A stretch of 64,000 nt of DNA from an uncultured Neglectibacter sp. (lineage in GTDB: Bacteria; Bacillota; Clostridia; Oscillospirales; Acutalibacteraceae): contig CAMNSA010000009.1 of NCBI GenBank assembly GCA_946554335.1, positions 46,284 to 110,283 on the forward strand. Direction: 5' to 3'. A program made the translations under genes and the position numbers. Below are positions 61,245 to 64,000 of the stretch, in pieces. Positions within the stretch are counted from its first letter, which is position 1. Every line of letters starts with the position of its first letter. The notes beneath the pieces were generated by a model. It saw nothing but the letters and a program-made list of their open reading frames with translations. It was not told the origin of the DNA and searched no databases.

Positions 61245-62375
61245 ATGTATCATCTAATCAAACAGGAAAAAACAGCCCGGCGGGGAGAATTCCAAACGGT
61301 GCACGGCACAGTGCAGACCCCTGCCTTTATGAATGTGGCCACAGCGGGAGCCATCAAAGGCGCTGTGTCAGCTTATGATCTAAAAGAGCTGGGCTGCCAG
61401 GTGCAGCTGTGCAATACCTATCACCTTCACCTTCGCCCCGGAGATGAAACGGTAAAAGCGCTGGGCGGGATCCGAAAATTTACCGGCTGGAGCGGCCCTG
61501 TCCTCACTGACAGCGGCGGTTTTCAGGTGTTCTCTCTGGCAAAGCTGCGCAATATCAGCGAGGAAGGCGTCACCTTTGCCTCTCATATTGACGGCCACAA
61601 GATCTTTATGGGGCCGGAGGAGAGTATGCGGATCCAGTCGAACCTTGCCTCCACCATCGCCATGGCCTTTGACGAATGTGTGGAGAATCCGGCGGAGTAC
61701 AGCTACGCGAAACTCTCCTGTGAACGGACCGCGCGCTGGCTGGAACGGTGCAAGACAGAAATGAAACGGCTGAACGCAGGAGAGGATACCCTGAATCCAA
61801 AGCAGCTGCTGTTTGGCATCAATCAGGGGTGTACTTATGCCGACCTGCGCATTGAGCATATGAAACGGATCGCCGAAATGGATCTGGACGGCTACGCCAT
61901 CGGCGGACTGGCGGTTGGGGAGACCAGCGAGGAGATGTACCGCATCATTGAAGTAGTGGAGCCCCATATGCCAAAGGAAAAGATCCGCTACCTGATGGGG
62001 GTGGGCACTCCTGTCAATATCCTGGAGGCGGTAAAGAGAGGAGTAGACCTGTTTGACTGTGTCATGCCCAGCCGCAACGCCAGGCATGGACATGCCTTTA
62101 CCTGGGAGGGCTGCCGGAATCTGATGAACGCGAAGTACGAGCTGGACGAAAGGCCGCTGGATGAAAGCTGTGATTGTCCGGTATGCAGAAAATTTACAAG
62201 GGCCTATCTGCACCATCTGTTTAAGGCGGGGGAAATGCTGGGGATGCGCCTCAATGTAATGCATAACCTCTATTTTTATAACAAGCTGATGGAGAAGATT
62301 CGACAGGCGCTGGACGAGGGCCGCTTTGAAAGCTTCTACCGGGAAAATATAGAAAAGCTGGGGAAAAGGATCTGA
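61245..62375 (+). CDS. tgt: tRNA-guanine transglycosylase
   Basis: Tgt exchanges guanine 34 for preQ1 in tRNAs with GUN anticodons. The 376-residue TIM-barrel enzyme has MNVATAGAIKG, NTYHLHLRPG, LTDSGGFQVFSLA (active-site Asp), GINQG, YAIGGLAVGE, DCVMPSRNARHGHAFT (nucleophile Asp) and the zinc site CDCPVCRKFTRAYLHHL. It starts 33 bases after queA, after AAAGGA. Confidence 0.98.
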   Translation: MYHLIKQEKTARRGEFQTVHGTVQTPAFMNVATAGAIKGAVSAYDLKELGCQVQLCNTYHLHLRPGDETVKALGGIRKFTGWSGPVLTDSGGFQVFSLAKLRNISEEGVTFASHIDGHKIFMGPEESMRIQSNLASTIAMAFDECVENPAEYSYAKLSCERTARWLERCKTEMKRLNAGEDTLNPKQLLFGINQGCTYADLRIEHMKRIAEMDLDGYAIGGLAVGETSEEMYRIIEVVEPHMPKEKIRYLMGVGTPVNILEAVKRGVDLFDCVMPSRNARHGHAFTWEGCRNLMNAKYELDERPLDESCDCPVCRKFTRAYLHHLFKAGEMLGMRLNVMHNLYFYNKLMEKIRQALDEGRFESFYRENIEKLGKRI

Positions 62376-62453
62376 GCCGGCTTCAAAAGAGGTTTTAAAC
62401 CCGATGAGAATCAAGTGCTATCCCCGCTATGATCTGCAGAAGGGAGACTAGGG

Positions 62454-63338
62454 ATGGAACAGCTGAAACGAGTGCTGGCTCATTGGAATATAACAGATTT
62501 CCAAATTGCAGAGCGATATCATACGCAGACAGAACGAATTCTGTGCCGCATAGACACGGCGGAGGCGAGTTATTTTTTGAGAGGGCTTCCACGGAAGATA
62601 GGCGAGGAAACAGTGCGGGGCAATGTGATGGCTCATGAATATCTGGGAAATCAGTTTTGTATGGCGCCGGCTGTCTTTCCCACACAGGAGGGAAAGAAAT
62701 ACCTGGAGGAGGGCGGACATTGGTTCTATCTGACAGAATATATTGCCGGAAAGAATCTGGAAGAGAACGAGACAGACGAATATGCTTTGGGAAGACTGGC
62801 AGCAAGGCTTCATGAATTGAAGGAATACGATCACCCTTCCGGCCTGAATCCGGATAAATCACGCTTTTACAGTTGGTTTGCAGAGAAGGGTTTTAAGGCG
62901 GAATTTGATCAGATTCTGAATGAATTGCCGATTTTTTCAGAACAGGAGCAGTGCTTTATTCACACAGACTTAGGACCGCATAACGCTATGCGCAAAGACA
63001 ACGGAGAAGTACTGCTTATTGATTTGGACGATGCGGGAATCGGCCCGAAGTATCTGGATCTGGGCTGGCCCTTTATCATGCAGTTTGTGGACTTTGACCA
63101 TCAGGCACAGAGGATGCAATATCGTTTTGATCTGGCGTTGGCCTTTTTAAGAGGATACTTCGAAGAGGAGACTCTTTCCCGGCATGAATATAATATGATT
63201 TGGTCTGGCGCCGTTTTTATGCATATCTCCTACATGAAAACATACGGTCCGGATGCGGTGGATTCCTTGTGGAAAATCCTGCAGTTTGGAATGGCGCAGC
63301 AGGAAGAACTGTGGGAAGAATTCGTAAACAGCCTCTGA
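62454..63338 (+). CDS. Phosphotransferase-family (APH/choline-kinase fold) protein
   Basis: This 294-residue protein has the kinase-like fold of the aminoglycoside phosphotransferase family: LGRLAARLHEL, the catalytic loop CFIHTDLGPHNAMRK at about residues 163-177 and the metal motif VLLIDLDDAG, followed by YLDLGWPF. The substrate is unknown; antibiotic resistance should not be assumed. GGGAG precedes the ATG. It sits between tgt and yajC, genes that are normally adjacent, so it looks inserted into that order. Confidence 0.82.
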   Translation: MEQLKRVLAHWNITDFQIAERYHTQTERILCRIDTAEASYFLRGLPRKIGEETVRGNVMAHEYLGNQFCMAPAVFPTQEGKKYLEEGGHWFYLTEYIAGKNLEENETDEYALGRLAARLHELKEYDHPSGLNPDKSRFYSWFAEKGFKAEFDQILNELPIFSEQEQCFIHTDLGPHNAMRKDNGEVLLIDLDDAGIGPKYLDLGWPFIMQFVDFDHQAQRMQYRFDLALAFLRGYFEEETLSRHEYNMIWSGAVFMHISYMKTYGPDAVDSLWKILQFGMAQQEELWEEFVNSL

Positions 63339-63473
63339 GAAAGCGTGAAAAACGGATTTGTCTGCCCATATTTCATATCTGACGGAAAGAATAGATGCTG
63401 CTTTCTGTTTGATAAAAAACCTCCAGAAGGAAACCAGCAGGATCTGGGGCTTTGAGAAAAATGGAAATACAGC

Positions 63474-63502
63474 TTGATTGTTGTTTTGTTTTCTGTTATA
63501 GT
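63474..63502 (+). promoter_or_regulatory. Promoter of yajC
   Basis: TTGATT (63474-63479) and TATAGT (63497-63502) are spaced 17 bases apart, 30 bases before the start codon. Confidence 0.7.
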
Positions 63503-63532
63503 TAGTCTATTAATTCGGAGGTGCTGACATAA

Positions 63533-63877
63533 ATGAATCATTTGATGATGTTGAAAGCGAACGGAGAGGCTGCCGCTGCCGGCGGCGGAGGAATGATGAT
63601 CATAACACTGTTGATTTACGCGGTGTTTATTGGCGCTTTGTATTTGATTTTCTTCCGTCCCCAAAACAAGAAAAAGAAGAAAGAGGCCGAAATGCGCAAG
63701 AACGCTCAGGTGGGCGATGAAATCACCACCATCGGCGGGATCTGCGGACGCATTGTCGCGGTAAAGGATGAAACGGATTCTGTGGTGATCGAAACCGGAA
63801 GCGACCGTGCAAAGATGCGCATTAAAAGATGGGCGATCGGTAGCGTGGACACAGTGCACGAGGACGATCAGGCCTAA
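63533..63877 (+). CDS. yajC: Preprotein translocase subunit YajC
   Basis: YajC is the small membrane partner of SecDF in protein export. The 114-residue protein has one membrane helix (about 20-42) ending LIFFRPQNKKKKKEAEM, then the conserved QVGDEITTIGGICGRIVAVKDE. GGAGGTG lies about ten bases before the ATG. secD/secF would be expected downstream, beyond the window, but a terminator follows. Confidence 0.95.
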   Translation: MNHLMMLKANGEAAAAGGGGMMIITLLIYAVFIGALYLIFFRPQNKKKKKEAEMRKNAQVGDEITTIGGICGRIVAVKDETDSVVIETGSDRAKMRIKRWAIGSVDTVHEDDQA

Positions 63878-63907
63878 CTTCCCACATGTTTTCTCAGAGT
63901 GGTTCAG

Positions 63908-63938
63908 GAGAAGTTCCCGAAAGGGGACTTCTTTTTTA
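63908..63938 (+). terminator. Intrinsic terminator after yajC
   Basis: The stem GAGAAGTTCCC-GAAA-GGGGACTTC is followed by TTTTTT. The remaining 60 bases of the window show no gene. Confidence 0.92.
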
Positions 63939-64000
63939 TACCAATAAAAAAACCACCTGCTGTGCTGAAATGGTAAAAAGATAGTAGACACAAGAAACCG

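Overview
The window is a 64 kb stretch of bacterial chromosome, fairly GC-rich and densely packed with genes. It looks like a gut-type anaerobic Firmicute (Clostridia), most plausibly an Oscillospiraceae/Ruminococcaceae relative; that placement is inference. Supporting signs are three T-box leaders, a lysine riboswitch, a Rex regulator, formate-THF ligase, a PadR/HAAS/DUF4097 module, a YfmF/YfmH peptidase pair, a TepA-SpoIIIE-type pair, and a purine pathway with PurH split into two proteins. There is no phage, insertion sequence, CRISPR array, rRNA or tRNA gene.

Layout. 1-2000: end of groL, then an NfeD/SPFH membrane pair. 2000-6200 (minus): an ornithine-cyclodeaminase-family enzyme and a secreted M6-type protease carrying three SLH repeats. 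6300-12340: a MIF/tautomerase homologue, then purE-purM-purN-IMP cyclohydrolase-AICAR transformylase-purD. 12400-16630: a T-box leader read here as leucine-specific, driving a TIM-barrel/acyl-adenylate-ligase fusion and a Gfo/Idh/MocA dehydrogenase. 16660-20120: an isoleucine T-box and ileS. 20200-25430: accessory genes, including an AT-rich alpha/beta hydrolase, a second Gfo/Idh/MocA protein, a NahK-like kinase and a degenerate histidine-kinase-like protein. 25500-25860: a cluster of structured intergenic repeats that recurs at 43965-44150. 26000-28180: a PadR-HAAS-DUF4097 operon. 28200-33550: S1-domain protein, cyclophilin lipoprotein, icd-rex and an AEC transporter. 33550-39700: tepA, ftsK/spoIIIE, a ComEC-like metallo-beta-lactamase protein, a DUF3006 protein and rodA. 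39850-43900: fhs-tsaE-tsaB-rpiB-upp. 44200-54370: yfmF-yfmH-lgt-folD-dxs-tlyA-nadK-argR-recN. 54370-56450: a tyrosine T-box with a GNAT gene and tyrS. 56500-60110 (minus): a lysine riboswitch controlling asd-dapA-dapB and an ACT-only protein. 60190-63940: queA-tgt-phosphotransferase-yajC.

How it fits together. One-carbon supply (fhs, folD) feeds the two formyl-transfer steps of purine synthesis (purN, AICAR transformylase). Amino-acid status is read by four leader RNAs (Leu, Ile and Tyr T-boxes, and lysine). The three T-boxes calibrate each other: in the Tyr and Ile leaders the specifier codon lies exactly six bases before a GAGC/AAGC motif. The same rule gives CUC (Leu) for the leader of the fusion gene, whose product is not an obvious leucine enzyme.

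The most noteworthy items are that Leu T-box/fusion locus, the two-module structured repeat with compensatory stem changes, the split PurH, the ACT-only protein under lysine control, the histidine-kinase-like protein lacking a recognisable phosphoacceptor, and tlyA, which can only be full length if it starts at CTG.
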